Assembly (NCBI GenBank): GCA_041859045.1
Contig: JBHELB010000026.1
Location: 1 to 64,000 of the forward strand
DNA from: JBHELB01 sp041859045
GTDB lineage: Bacteria; Hydrogenedentota; Hydrogenedentia; Hydrogenedentales; SLHB01
Reading direction: 5' to 3'
Length of the DNA: 64,000 nt
In this document: in pieces, positions 25,550 to 33,540 of the stretch
How the letters are laid out: each line of letters opens with the position of its first letter
How positions within the stretch are numbered: the stretch's first letter is position 1
Program-made: the position numbers and the translations under genes
Notes under the pieces: model-generated
Seen by the model: the letters and a program-made list of their open reading frames with translations, nothing else
The model's database searches: none
Told to the model about the DNA's origin: nothing

Positions 25550-26512
25550 ATGAAACTCGGTTTGTTTACCGCGATGTTCAGCGACAAGCCGCTGAAGCAG
25601 GTGTTGGAACTGATCCGTCCGCTGGACCTCCAGACGATCGAATTGGGCGCGGGCAATTACCCGGGCAGCGCACATCTCGACGTGAAGGGCTTGCTCGCCT
25701 CGAAGCCCAAGCGCGAAGAACTGCTCGCGACGCTCAAAGGCGAGGGGCTTCAGATCAGCGCGCTGTCGTGCCACGGCAACTGCTTGCACCCGAACAAAGA
25801 CTTCGCCAAAAAGAACGCCGACGTGCAGACGGACGCGATCAAGTTGGCCGAACTGCTGGGCGTGGGCGTGGTGATCGATTTCTCGGGCTGCCCCGGCTCC
25901 GACGACAAGGCGACGCAGCCGAACTGGGTCACCTGCGCGTGGCCGCCGGATTACCTCGACGTGCTCAACTGGCAGTGGGAAAAGAAGGTGATCCCCTACT
26001 GGACCAAGCAGGCCCAGTTCGCCAAGAACCACGGCGTGAAGGTCGCCTTCGAGATGCACCCCGGCTTCGTGGTGTACAACACCGAGACCCTGCTGCGCCT
26101 GCGTAAGGAATGCGGCGCGAACCTCGGCGCGAACTTCGACCCGAGCCACCTGTTCTGGCAGGGCATGGACCCCTGCGAGAGCGTGAAGGCCATCGGCAAG
26201 GGCATTTTCCACGTACACGCGAAGGACTCCCGCGTCGAGCCGGCCAACGCCGCGCTCAACGGCGTGCTCGACACCAAACACTACGGCGATGAGCTGCACC
26301 GCTCGTGGATTTTTCGCACCTGCGGCTACGGCCACGGCCTGGAGTTCTGGAACAACTTCTTCAGCACGCTGCGCCTGGTTGGCTACGACGGCGCGGTCAG
26401 CATCGAACACGAAGATAGCCTCATGTCGAGCTGGGAAGGCCTGACGAAGGCGGTCGATTTCCTGCGCGGCGCGATCATCTCGCAAAAGCGCTCGGCGATG
26501 ACCTGGGCGTAG
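25550..26512 (+). CDS. Sugar phosphate isomerase/epimerase (AP endonuclease 2-type TIM barrel)
   Basis: The 320-residue protein is a xylose-isomerase-like TIM barrel. Metal-binding residues can be followed: Glu in VAFEMHPGF, Asp and His in NFDPSHLFWQGMDP, His in FHVHAKDSR and Glu in AVSIEHEDS. Family members isomerise or epimerise free or phosphorylated sugars and inositols; which one cannot be told. AAGGAG lies eight bases before the ATG. A strong terminator follows at 26523-26566. It probably acts on sugars delivered by the degradative enzymes and transporters of this region. Confidence 0.9.
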   Translation: MKLGLFTAMFSDKPLKQVLELIRPLDLQTIELGAGNYPGSAHLDVKGLLASKPKREELLATLKGEGLQISALSCHGNCLHPNKDFAKKNADVQTDAIKLAELLGVGVVIDFSGCPGSDDKATQPNWVTCAWPPDYLDVLNWQWEKKVIPYWTKQAQFAKNHGVKVAFEMHPGFVVYNTETLLRLRKECGANLGANFDPSHLFWQGMDPCESVKAIGKGIFHVHAKDSRVEPANAALNGVLDTKHYGDELHRSWIFRTCGYGHGLEFWNNFFSTLRLVGYDGAVSIEHEDSLMSSWEGLTKAVDFLRGAIISQKRSAMTWA

Positions 26513-26522
26513 CTCGTAACTC

Positions 26523-26566
26523 ACGCCGGGGGAGTCCTTTACGCAAGGGTTTCCCCGGCGTTTTTG
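26523..26566 (+). terminator. Rho-independent terminator after the sugar isomerase
   Basis: The stem acgccgggggag pairs with the segment ending ttccccggcgt (about 26551-26561), followed by a run of T. It separates the isomerase from the FecR gene. Confidence 0.8.
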
Positions 26567-26670
26567 TGTCCGAACGCCCCAAAAGTCAGAAAGTGAATGG
26601 GGTCCGCCCGTGTTCGTCTATATGAATAGCGGCGTACAATGTATCGCGCCGCATTTTGGAGGTTAAGCCC

Positions 26671-29046
26671 ATGTTTACCAAATGGATAGCACGATTCACC
26701 GCCCTGGGGATTGCCCTGGCCCTGCCGTTGGCGGCCCTTGCGGCGGAACCCCTGCATGCCCGCGTCAGCATCTCGTCGGGCGGCGGCATGATCAAGGGCG
26801 CAACCGATAACGACTGGAGTTACGCGACCACGAACACGTTGGTGCTGCCCGGCGACACGCTCTGGGTGGACAAAGAAGGCAGCCTGGAGGTCGAGCTGGC
26901 TGGCGGCGTGTTCTTGCGCCTGGCCGACCAGAGCAAGGCCGAGATCGTCTCGTTGCCCCCGGGCATGGAGGTCCGCGGGTGGACGGGGTCCTTCTATCTC
27001 CAGCGCACGGCCCGCAGCGGCGGTTCGGTGAGGTTTGCCGGCCCGGCCTGCTACGCCTCGGCTGATCCCAATAGCATGTTCCGCGTCGACGTGCAGCCGA
27101 ATGGCGGCACGGTGGTCAGCGTATTTTGGGGCAGCGCGACAGTAGCCTCGTCCGCGGGCGGCGCGACCACGTTGCGCGAAGGCCAGCGCTCGTATTGCGA
27201 CCCGGGTCTGCTGCCCAGCGAGCCGGTGCCGTTCTCCCGCGCGCAAGAAGACAGTTTCGATGCCTGGAACCGCGACCGCGCGAAGTTCTTGGCGGTAGGC
27301 GAGACCCGTGTGCAGACGCCGGTTCCCGTTGCGAATCGCCCGGTCGGTTACGACGACTTGGGTACGTATGGCGACTGGGTAACCGTTGACTCTGCGGTCT
27401 ATTGGCGGCCGACGGTTGTCGTGGACTACGTGCCGTACCGCTATGGTCGGTGGAATTACGTGCCAGGATGCGGTTACGTGTGGGTGGGTGACTACCCGTT
27501 CTGCTACGTCACGAGCCACTACGGCCGCTGGACCTACCGTTCTGGCTACGGCTGGCTGTGGAGCTACGGCGACGTGTGGGCCCCGGCGTGGGTCGCGACC
27601 GTGCGTTACGGATCGAACTTCGTGTGGGCCCCGCTTGACCCGTGGGATCGCCCCGTGTCGCTCGGCGGCGCGTGCATTACCGTCGGCGACGTCACGATCA
27701 GCATCGCGGCTGCGTCGTACTGCCCCGTCGGGCCAGTGCTCGTATCCAGCCCGTACGTGGTTCAGCCTTGTGTGACCAACATCTTCATCAACATCGATGA
27801 CGATGACGACGACCACATCGGCTACTGGCGCTTCTACGACAGCTACAAGGTTCCTGCGCCGCGTGCGCCGTCGCGCGATGAGAACGTGATTGTGCGCCAC
27901 GTCGGAACCTCGGTGAAGCAGTATGCCCCGGAACGTCAACTGCGCGGCGTCGAGCACTACAAGGGCACGACGACCCTTGCCTCGACCAAGGTGCAGACGC
28001 TTGAAAAGGAAAGCGGCGCGCCGTCGTTCATCAAAGGCGGCGGACAAGGCGTGCGCGTGAGCCAAGGACAGGGCGTGCGTACGGCGTCGAGCGTGAAACT
28101 CGCGAACGAGCCGGTGCGCAAGGTCAGTTTGGCCCCGCAGGCCGCCAAGATCGTGCCGGAGACCATCGACGTAAACAAGATGAAGGTGCGCCCGGAGATC
28201 GCGGGCACGTCGGCCCCGGCGTCCACGAAGCAGACGTTCTCGACCGGCCGTCCGGCGACGAACGGTTCCGTGAAGATCGGCCGTCCGGAGACGGTACCTT
28301 CCACCGCGCCGGGGACCGCGCCGATGACGACGCCGGCCAAGCCCAAAGACTCGCGCGTTGCGCGTATTGACGAGCCGGTCGGCGGCGGCACGCGCGAAGG
28401 TGCCGTGCGGACGACCGTGCCGCGCGAGGGCTACCAGAAGCAGACGACCGACGTGACTGCGCCAGGAACGGCGACACAGCAAACGGAACGTTTTTCGACG
28501 AATAACCGAACCACGACGGTTCCGAGCACGGCGGGGCGCTATTCCGCGCCAGACACGCCGACGCGCACCACCGCGCCGACGTTGACGCCGCCGCGCAAGA
28601 TCGAAAGCCCTGCACCAACGGTGAATCAGGAGAACACGAACCGTACGTGGAGCAACCGCAACAAGGTGACCGTGATCGGCGGCTCAGGCCGGACCACGAA
28701 CCCGAGTACTTTCGAGACGCCACGGCAGGAGCCGGTCAGCCCGGTGCAGCCGCGGACTTCGGTGAAAATGCGCGCGCCGGAACCCGAACCCGCGCCGCGC
28801 GCGGCGGAACAGCCGATCGTCCGTCAGCCCGTCGTTGAGCCGCAACCGGTTCAGCAGGCGCAGCCGGAGTATGCACGACCGAAGGTATCCCCCCCGATCG
28901 AAGCCCCGGCCCCCGCGCCGGAGCCTCGGCCCAACGTGATTAAACGGGTGGAGACGCCGTCCGCCCCGGCAGACCGCGGGAACGAGTCGAATAGCAGCGA
29001 AGAGCGGTTCCGCGGCGGCGGTGGCGGCGGCAAGAAGAACCGGTAG
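26671..29046 (+). CDS. Exported FecR-domain / DUF6600 protein with Pro/Thr-rich tail
   Basis: The 791-residue protein has a signal peptide (1-25, cleavage near ALA-AEP). A FecR-like beta domain spans about 30-175 (DTLWVDKEGSLEVELAGGVFLRLAD). A Trp/Tyr-rich DUF6600 region with repeated YGxWxYxxxYGWxW units lies near 225-330. An Asp-rich patch, IDDDDDDH, is near 375. The last 380 residues are low-complexity, rich in Pro, Thr, Arg and Val, and end in a Gly/Lys-rich GGGGGKKNR. It is probably periplasmic or cell-wall associated. The ATG 26671 follows TTGGAGG. No FecI-type sigma gene is adjacent, so the FecR domain here is structural rather than an evident anti-sigma. Confidence 0.85.
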   Translation: MFTKWIARFTALGIALALPLAALAAEPLHARVSISSGGGMIKGATDNDWSYATTNTLVLPGDTLWVDKEGSLEVELAGGVFLRLADQSKAEIVSLPPGMEVRGWTGSFYLQRTARSGGSVRFAGPACYASADPNSMFRVDVQPNGGTVVSVFWGSATVASSAGGATTLREGQRSYCDPGLLPSEPVPFSRAQEDSFDAWNRDRAKFLAVGETRVQTPVPVANRPVGYDDLGTYGDWVTVDSAVYWRPTVVVDYVPYRYGRWNYVPGCGYVWVGDYPFCYVTSHYGRWTYRSGYGWLWSYGDVWAPAWVATVRYGSNFVWAPLDPWDRPVSLGGACITVGDVTISIAAASYCPVGPVLVSSPYVVQPCVTNIFINIDDDDDDHIGYWRFYDSYKVPAPRAPSRDENVIVRHVGTSVKQYAPERQLRGVEHYKGTTTLASTKVQTLEKESGAPSFIKGGGQGVRVSQGQGVRTASSVKLANEPVRKVSLAPQAAKIVPETIDVNKMKVRPEIAGTSAPASTKQTFSTGRPATNGSVKIGRPETVPSTAPGTAPMTTPAKPKDSRVARIDEPVGGGTREGAVRTTVPREGYQKQTTDVTAPGTATQQTERFSTNNRTTTVPSTAGRYSAPDTPTRTTAPTLTPPRKIESPAPTVNQENTNRTWSNRNKVTVIGGSGRTTNPSTFETPRQEPVSPVQPRTSVKMRAPEPEPAPRAAEQPIVRQPVVEPQPVQQAQPEYARPKVSPPIEAPAPAPEPRPNVIKRVETPSAPADRGNESNSSEERFRGGGGGGKKNR

Positions 29047-29055
29047 AGGTAGACA

Positions 29056-29095
29056 AACCGGGGCATTCTCCTATGGACAGGACAATGCCCCGGTT
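29056..29095. terminator. Hairpin between convergent FecR and DUF1858 genes
   Basis: A 12-bp perfect stem, aaccggggcatt at 29056-29067 and its complement at 29084-29095, lies between converging genes. The T tract after it is weak (ctgattt), so termination is likely but not certain. Confidence 0.6.
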
Positions 29096-29119
29096 CTGAT
29101 TTGAGTGCGGATACCCGCT

Positions 29120-29365
29120 TTAGGCTTCCTGCTTCTGATCCATCAGTTCTTCAAGGACTTCAAGGAGCATGTCCGGGTCCACGCCGTAGCCCGCGCAGAC
29201 CTGGCCGATGGTCTCGTACTGATTGATGGCGCAGTGCGCACACCCACCGAGATGAAACGCCGCAAACACCTCGCGCACCCGCGGGTGCATGCCCATCGCC
29301 TCGCCGACCGTCATGTCCAGGTTGAAGTACCGGAACTTCTCGCCCGTGTTTGTCGAATCCGTCAT
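29120..29365 (-). CDS. DUF1858-domain protein
   Basis: The 81-residue protein has the DUF1858 pattern: MTVGEAMGMHPRVREVFAAFHLGGCAHC, then a Leu-rich C-terminal helix ending in EVLEELMDQ. The CxxC pair (GCAHC) suits metal or Fe-S binding or redox function, as in ScdA/RIC-like and hybrid-cluster-associated proteins carrying this domain. The ATG at 29365 has GGAG at a spacing of seven bases. It follows a short hypothetical gene with a 21-bp gap, and the two form an operon. Confidence 0.85.
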   Translation of the reverse strand: MTDSTNTGEKFRYFNLDMTVGEAMGMHPRVREVFAAFHLGGCAHCAINQYETIGQVCAGYGVDPDMLLEVLEELMDQKQEA

Positions 29366-29386
29366 CACACGTCTCCTTGGTTGGGG

Positions 29387-29608
29387 TTAGGTCGCTTCCC
29401 ATCGCGCCAAGAACTCGTCCGCCGTCGATTCCATCAGGGATTCGGGGCGATACAGCTTTTTGACGACGGGATCGGGAACCCGTTCGGTTTCGTTCGTGCC
29501 AGGGATGTGCGTCACGAAGCGCATCACGCGTTGTTCGTCGTTGCACTCGTAGTAAACCCACGCATCGCCCTTCCCGGGCACCGGCTGCCTTGTCTTGTAG
29601 TATAACAT
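29387..29608 (-). CDS. Small conserved-looking protein of unknown function
   Basis: The 73-residue product starts MLYYKTRQPVPGKGDAWVYY. AGAAGGAG precedes the ATG at good spacing, and the region upstream in frame is not protein-like. It is polar, with no signal or membrane segment. The sequence looks like a small beta-rich domain (VYYECNDEQRVMRFVTHIPG) with a helical end. It is the first gene of a two-gene unit with the DUF1858 protein. No function can be given. Confidence 0.65.
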   Translation of the reverse strand: MLYYKTRQPVPGKGDAWVYYECNDEQRVMRFVTHIPGTNETERVPDPVVKKLYRPESLMESTADEFLARWEAT

Positions 29609-29745
29609 CAGAGACACGCTCCTTCTGCCCGCCAGCATACCCCAAAAACGGCCCGTGACGCTAGGCGGAGCCTTTGGCGAGGGGCATTGCAACGCATCCC
29701 GCCCTGTGTTAGCGTGAGCCCACTGGGGAAGGAGGAGAAAGAACC

Positions 29746-30873
29746 ATGCCGGAATACGTTGGAACGCCGCCGTCGGGGCCCAAGGCAGGACGTCCTTGGC
29801 GGCCCCCGCTACCCAAAGGGCTCAAACGCATGGGCCTTCTCGTGCTCGGGGCCGTGGTGATTGTGTTGAGCGTACTGCGCTCGTTCTTCGTCAATATCGA
29901 GCCTTACGAGTTCGGTGTGAAAGAAGTAAAGATCGGCGTCCATCGCGGCATCGAAAACGCCGTGTACGGGCCGGGTTACGCTTGGATCAAGCCGTTCGGC
30001 TTTGAAAAGATGCACGTATTCCCCCGCCAGATCCAGGTGCTGGAGCTGACGGGCGAGCGCCAATCGGGGTCCGCGACGGAATCGCACTACCGCGATCGCG
30101 TGGCGCGCATTCAGACATCGGACGGCTTCTATGTGGACGTGGACGTGACGATCCTGTACCGCCTGATCGATCCCTATAAAGTCATGACGAAACTCGGACC
30201 GGGCAAGCTGTTCTTGACGAACGGCATCCTGCCGAAGGCGGAACCGATTCTGAAGCAGACGCTGGGCGAACTCAAGACCGAGGAGTTCTACAACAGTCCG
30301 CTGCGCCGCCAAAAGACGGAACAGGCACGGGCGATGTTGAACACCGAACTCGAAGCCAAGGGAATTCAGGTGGAGCACGTCCTGGTGCGGTATTTCCGCT
30401 ACAGCGACGAGATTCAGAAAAACATTGAGGCGAAGAAACTCCAGGACCAGTTGGTCTTCAAGAACCAGGCCGAGGCGCGCGCGGCCACGGAGAACGCGAA
30501 CCTGATGCGTGTGCGGCAAGAAGGCGAGATGCGTGTCGCGGTGACCAAGCAAGAGGGCGAGGCATACAAAACGCAGAAGGCCTCGGAAAAGGAGTTGTAC
30601 ATGCGCACGCGCGCCGCGGAGGGGCAACTGCTGACGCGGCAGGCCGAGGCGGAGGCGGTACGTCTCAAGAACGACGCGATGCAGGTGGGCGGTAACGATC
30701 GTAAAGTGGCGATGGCGATGGCGGAAGTACTCAAGGGACTGGATACGGTTCTTGTGCCGACCGGCGGGGAGAACGGCGTGAATCCGCTCGATCTGGATGA
30801 AATGCTCCGGCTGTTTAATGTCGTCCACCATCCCGCTGCCGCGCCAGCGAATGCAGGAGGGGCCGCCCAATGA
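29746..30873 (+). CDS. SPFH/Band 7 (prohibitin-like) membrane protein
   Basis: The 375-residue protein has a Pro-rich cytoplasmic start, one transmembrane helix (about 29-48) and an SPFH domain (about 50-250) containing YGPGYAWIKPFGFEKMHVFPRQIQ. A long charged Ala/Glu-rich coiled coil then leads to a C-terminal tail rich in Ala. Proteins of this type assemble into ring-like scaffolds on membranes, as in prohibitin and HflK/C complexes. GGAAGGAGG precedes the ATG. The next gene overlaps by 4 bp and encodes a second SPFH protein, so the two probably form a hetero-oligomer. No FtsH or NfeD gene is adjacent. Confidence 0.9.
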   Translation: MPEYVGTPPSGPKAGRPWRPPLPKGLKRMGLLVLGAVVIVLSVLRSFFVNIEPYEFGVKEVKIGVHRGIENAVYGPGYAWIKPFGFEKMHVFPRQIQVLELTGERQSGSATESHYRDRVARIQTSDGFYVDVDVTILYRLIDPYKVMTKLGPGKLFLTNGILPKAEPILKQTLGELKTEEFYNSPLRRQKTEQARAMLNTELEAKGIQVEHVLVRYFRYSDEIQKNIEAKKLQDQLVFKNQAEARAATENANLMRVRQEGEMRVAVTKQEGEAYKTQKASEKELYMRTRAAEGQLLTRQAEAEAVRLKNDAMQVGGNDRKVAMAMAEVLKGLDTVLVPTGGENGVNPLDLDEMLRLFNVVHHPAAAPANAGGAAQ

Positions 30874-31913
30874 CACGCATACTACGAGGGCTACTTCTGG
30901 CCGCGCTCGCGGCGCTGCTGATGCCGTTCACCGGCTGCGTACCTCATTCGACCGGGCCGACGGAAGTGGGAGTGCGCACGGTCAAGTTTTCGTTTACCGG
31001 TCACAAGGGCGTCGAGCAAAAGTACTATCCGCCCGGCTCGACCTATTTCTTTGCGCCGTTCCTTAACGAGTGGCATACGTTCGACACGCGCCTGCACACG
31101 CTCGACATGACCTCGGTGGCTAAACGCGGCGACCGGGAGGAAGTCGATGATCTTGTCTTCAAGACGATCGACGGCAACGACATCAGCCTGGACGTGGTGG
31201 TGTCGTATCGGATCGATCCGAACAAGGCCCCGGAGATACTCCAAAATGTCGCGAAAGACGACGACGAACTGCGGGAGAATGTGCTGCGCACGGTTTGCCG
31301 GAGTGTGCCGCGCGATATCTTTGGAGAACTTAACACCGAGAACTTCTATTCGGCGGCGGAACGCACCGCCAAAGCCGAGCAAGTGCTCAAGACCCTCAAC
31401 GATGCGCTCACTCCCTACGGGGTGATCGTCGAACGCGTCGGGCCGGGCGATTACCGGTTCAACCCGGAGTATCAGAAGGCCATCGAGGACCGCATGGTCG
31501 CGGACCAGCAGACGGAGAAGAACCGCTCGGCTACACGCGCGGCGGAGCAAGAGAATCTCAAGCTCGTCGAGCAGGCCAAAGGTGACGTGGCCAAGATGCG
31601 GGCTGAGGCGGACGGCGAGTACGAGCGCGCAAGAATCGAGGCGGACGCGAAGTATAAGCAGCAAGAGCAGATCGCCGCGGCGATTCGCGCGGAAGGCCGC
31701 GCCGAGGCCGAAGGGATTCGCAAGATGAACGAGGCGCTCTCAGGCGCAGGCGGCGAGGCCGTCGTTAAGCTGCAGATCGCGGAAGCGCTCAAGGGAAAGC
31801 GCGTGCTGCTGTTGCCGGTGGGCAGTGGCCTCGATGTGCGCTCGACGAATATCAACGAACTCCTCACGCAATACGGCATTTCGAAACTTGGAGAGCCCGC
31901 GCCCGCCAAGTAG
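30870..31913 (+). CDS. SPFH/Band 7 protein with lipoprotein signal
   Basis: The 347-residue partner of the preceding SPFH protein starts at an ATGA overlap. Its N-terminus is a signal sequence ending in a lipobox-like PFTGC (Cys near 23), rather than the usual single transmembrane helix, so it may be lipid-anchored on the outer face of the inner membrane. The SPFH domain (about 30-215) contains YYPPGSTYFFAPFLNEWHTF and a C-terminal coiled coil (ATRAAEQENLKLVEQAKGDVAKMRAEADGE). The very end, GLDVRSTNINELLTQYGI, is typical for the family. Co-assembly with its neighbour is inferred from coupling. Confidence 0.87.
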   Translation: MTRILRGLLLAALAALLMPFTGCVPHSTGPTEVGVRTVKFSFTGHKGVEQKYYPPGSTYFFAPFLNEWHTFDTRLHTLDMTSVAKRGDREEVDDLVFKTIDGNDISLDVVVSYRIDPNKAPEILQNVAKDDDELRENVLRTVCRSVPRDIFGELNTENFYSAAERTAKAEQVLKTLNDALTPYGVIVERVGPGDYRFNPEYQKAIEDRMVADQQTEKNRSATRAAEQENLKLVEQAKGDVAKMRAEADGEYERARIEADAKYKQQEQIAAAIRAEGRAEAEGIRKMNEALSGAGGEAVVKLQIAEALKGKRVLLLPVGSGLDVRSTNINELLTQYGISKLGEPAPAK

Positions 31914-32010
31914 GAAACGAAATCCGGTTGTGTTTGGCCATTTACGGACGGCGGATGAGAGTTCGCCGTCCGTGCTACTCTAAAGAGAGAGTTGCCGGGG
32001 AGACAGCACC

Positions 32011-33450
32011 GTGAAACTTCACCAACTCAACGAGACGACCTGGGAAATTCCGCGGGAAGGCCAGATGCGCGTCCCGGGACGTATCGTGGCGGATCAGCGC
32101 CTGATCGGCGCGATCACGGGCGACAAGGCCGCGGAACAGGTGGCCAACGTCGCGTGTCTGCCAGGGATCGTCGGTTATGCCTACGCGATGCCCGACGCGC
32201 ACTGGGGCTACGGCTTTCCCATCGGCGGCGTGGCGGCCACGGATCCCGCCGAAGGCGGCGTGATCTCGCCCGGCGGCGTGGGCTACGACATCAACTGCGG
32301 CGTGCGCCTGATGGCGACGCGCATTCCGTACGCGGAAGTCGCGCCGCGCCTGCGCGACCTCGTGCTTGCGCTCTACCGCGACATCCCGGCGGGCGTGGGT
32401 TCGAGCGGCGCGATTGCTCGCCTCGGCACGACCGACCTGCGCGCGGTACTCGAGCACGGCGCGCGCTGGGCCGTCGACCATGGCTACGGCACGCGCGCCG
32501 ATCTTGACGCCACCGAGGAAAACGGCTGTATGGCGGGCGCCTCGGCCTCGGCGCTCTCCAAGCGCGCGCTCGAACGCGGCGCAGACCAACTCGGCACGCT
32601 GGGCTCCGGAAACCACTTCCTGGAGATCGGCGTCGTCGAACATGTCTTCGAACCGGAGACCGCGCACGTCTTCGGCCTCGAGGAGGGCCAACTCACCCTC
32701 ATGATCCACAGCGGCAGCCGGGGACTCGGATATCAGGTCTGCGACGACGCGATCGACGTGATGGTGAAAGCCGCGCGCAAATACGGGATTGCCCTGCCGG
32801 ACCGCCAACTTTGCTGCGCGCCCGTGGATTCGCCCGAGGGCCGGCAGTACGTTGAAGCGATGGCCGCCGCCGCGAACTTCGCGTGGGCGAACCGGCAAAT
32901 CATGATGGACCTCGCGCGCCGATCGTTGCGAGAGACGCTGTCGATCAGCGAACGCGACCTGGGCGGTCGCTTGGTCTACGACGTCTCGCACAACATCGCC
33001 AAGTTCGAACGTCACGAGGTCGAAGGCCGTCTCCGGCGGCTTTGCGTACACCGCAAAGGCGCCACCCGCGCGTTTCCCGCGCACCGCGACGAAGTGCCGT
33101 CCGCGTACCGCGCCGTTGGCCAACCCGTGCTGTTGCCCGGCGACATGGGTACCGGCTCCTACGTCTGCGTCGGCACGGACCACGCCATGACCGCCTCCTT
33201 CGGCAGCGCCTGCCACGGGGCCGGCCGCGTGCTCAGTCGCACCGCCGCCCGCAAAGCCCGCGACGCCGCGTCCCTGCTCGCGGAACTCGAAGCCAAAGGC
33301 ATCACCGTCATGGCCCGCAGCAAAGGGGCCGTCACCGAAGAATCCCCCGACGCCTACAAAGACATCGACGTCGTCGCCGACGTCCTCGAACGCGCCGGCC
33401 TCGCCCGTCGCGTCGTCCGCATCCGCCCCGTCGGCGTCGTAAAAGGGTAA
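32011..33450 (+). CDS. rtcB: RNA-splicing ligase RtcB
   Basis: The 479-residue GTP- and Mn-dependent ligase joins 2',3'-cyclic phosphate (or 3'-phosphate) and 5'-OH RNA ends. Signature blocks are intact: PDAHWGYGFPIGGV, GGVGYDINCGVRLM with the metal Cys, GSGNHFLEIGVVEHV, HSGSRGLGYQ and CHGAGRVLSR, which carries the His guanylylated in the reaction. The GTG start at 32011 follows GGGGAG. No archease or RtcA/RtcR gene is adjacent. The next gene, 90 bp downstream on the same strand, encodes a protein with an HEPN-like RNase motif, which may matter for function. Confidence 0.96.
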   Translation: MKLHQLNETTWEIPREGQMRVPGRIVADQRLIGAITGDKAAEQVANVACLPGIVGYAYAMPDAHWGYGFPIGGVAATDPAEGGVISPGGVGYDINCGVRLMATRIPYAEVAPRLRDLVLALYRDIPAGVGSSGAIARLGTTDLRAVLEHGARWAVDHGYGTRADLDATEENGCMAGASASALSKRALERGADQLGTLGSGNHFLEIGVVEHVFEPETAHVFGLEEGQLTLMIHSGSRGLGYQVCDDAIDVMVKAARKYGIALPDRQLCCAPVDSPEGRQYVEAMAAAANFAWANRQIMMDLARRSLRETLSISERDLGGRLVYDVSHNIAKFERHEVEGRLRRLCVHRKGATRAFPAHRDEVPSAYRAVGQPVLLPGDMGTGSYVCVGTDHAMTASFGSACHGAGRVLSRTAARKARDAASLLAELEAKGITVMARSKGAVTEESPDAYKDIDVVADVLERAGLARRVVRIRPVGVVKG

Positions 33451-33540
33451 GGCCCCCTGCCGTCTTGCAGAATCGCATATGAATGGCATGCTAAACTACC
33501 TCACACCTTGGGGGAGGCTTTCTAAACGCGGAGGCTGTAT

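Noticed and set aside
26539..28482. 647-codon frame opposite the FecR gene
   Set aside because: It is an antisense shadow caused by GC-rich codon bias; no motif or Shine-Dalgarno, and the + strand gene has signal peptide and domains.
31975..33489. 504-codon frame opposite rtcB
   Set aside because: It is an antisense shadow; RtcB motifs are complete on the + strand.
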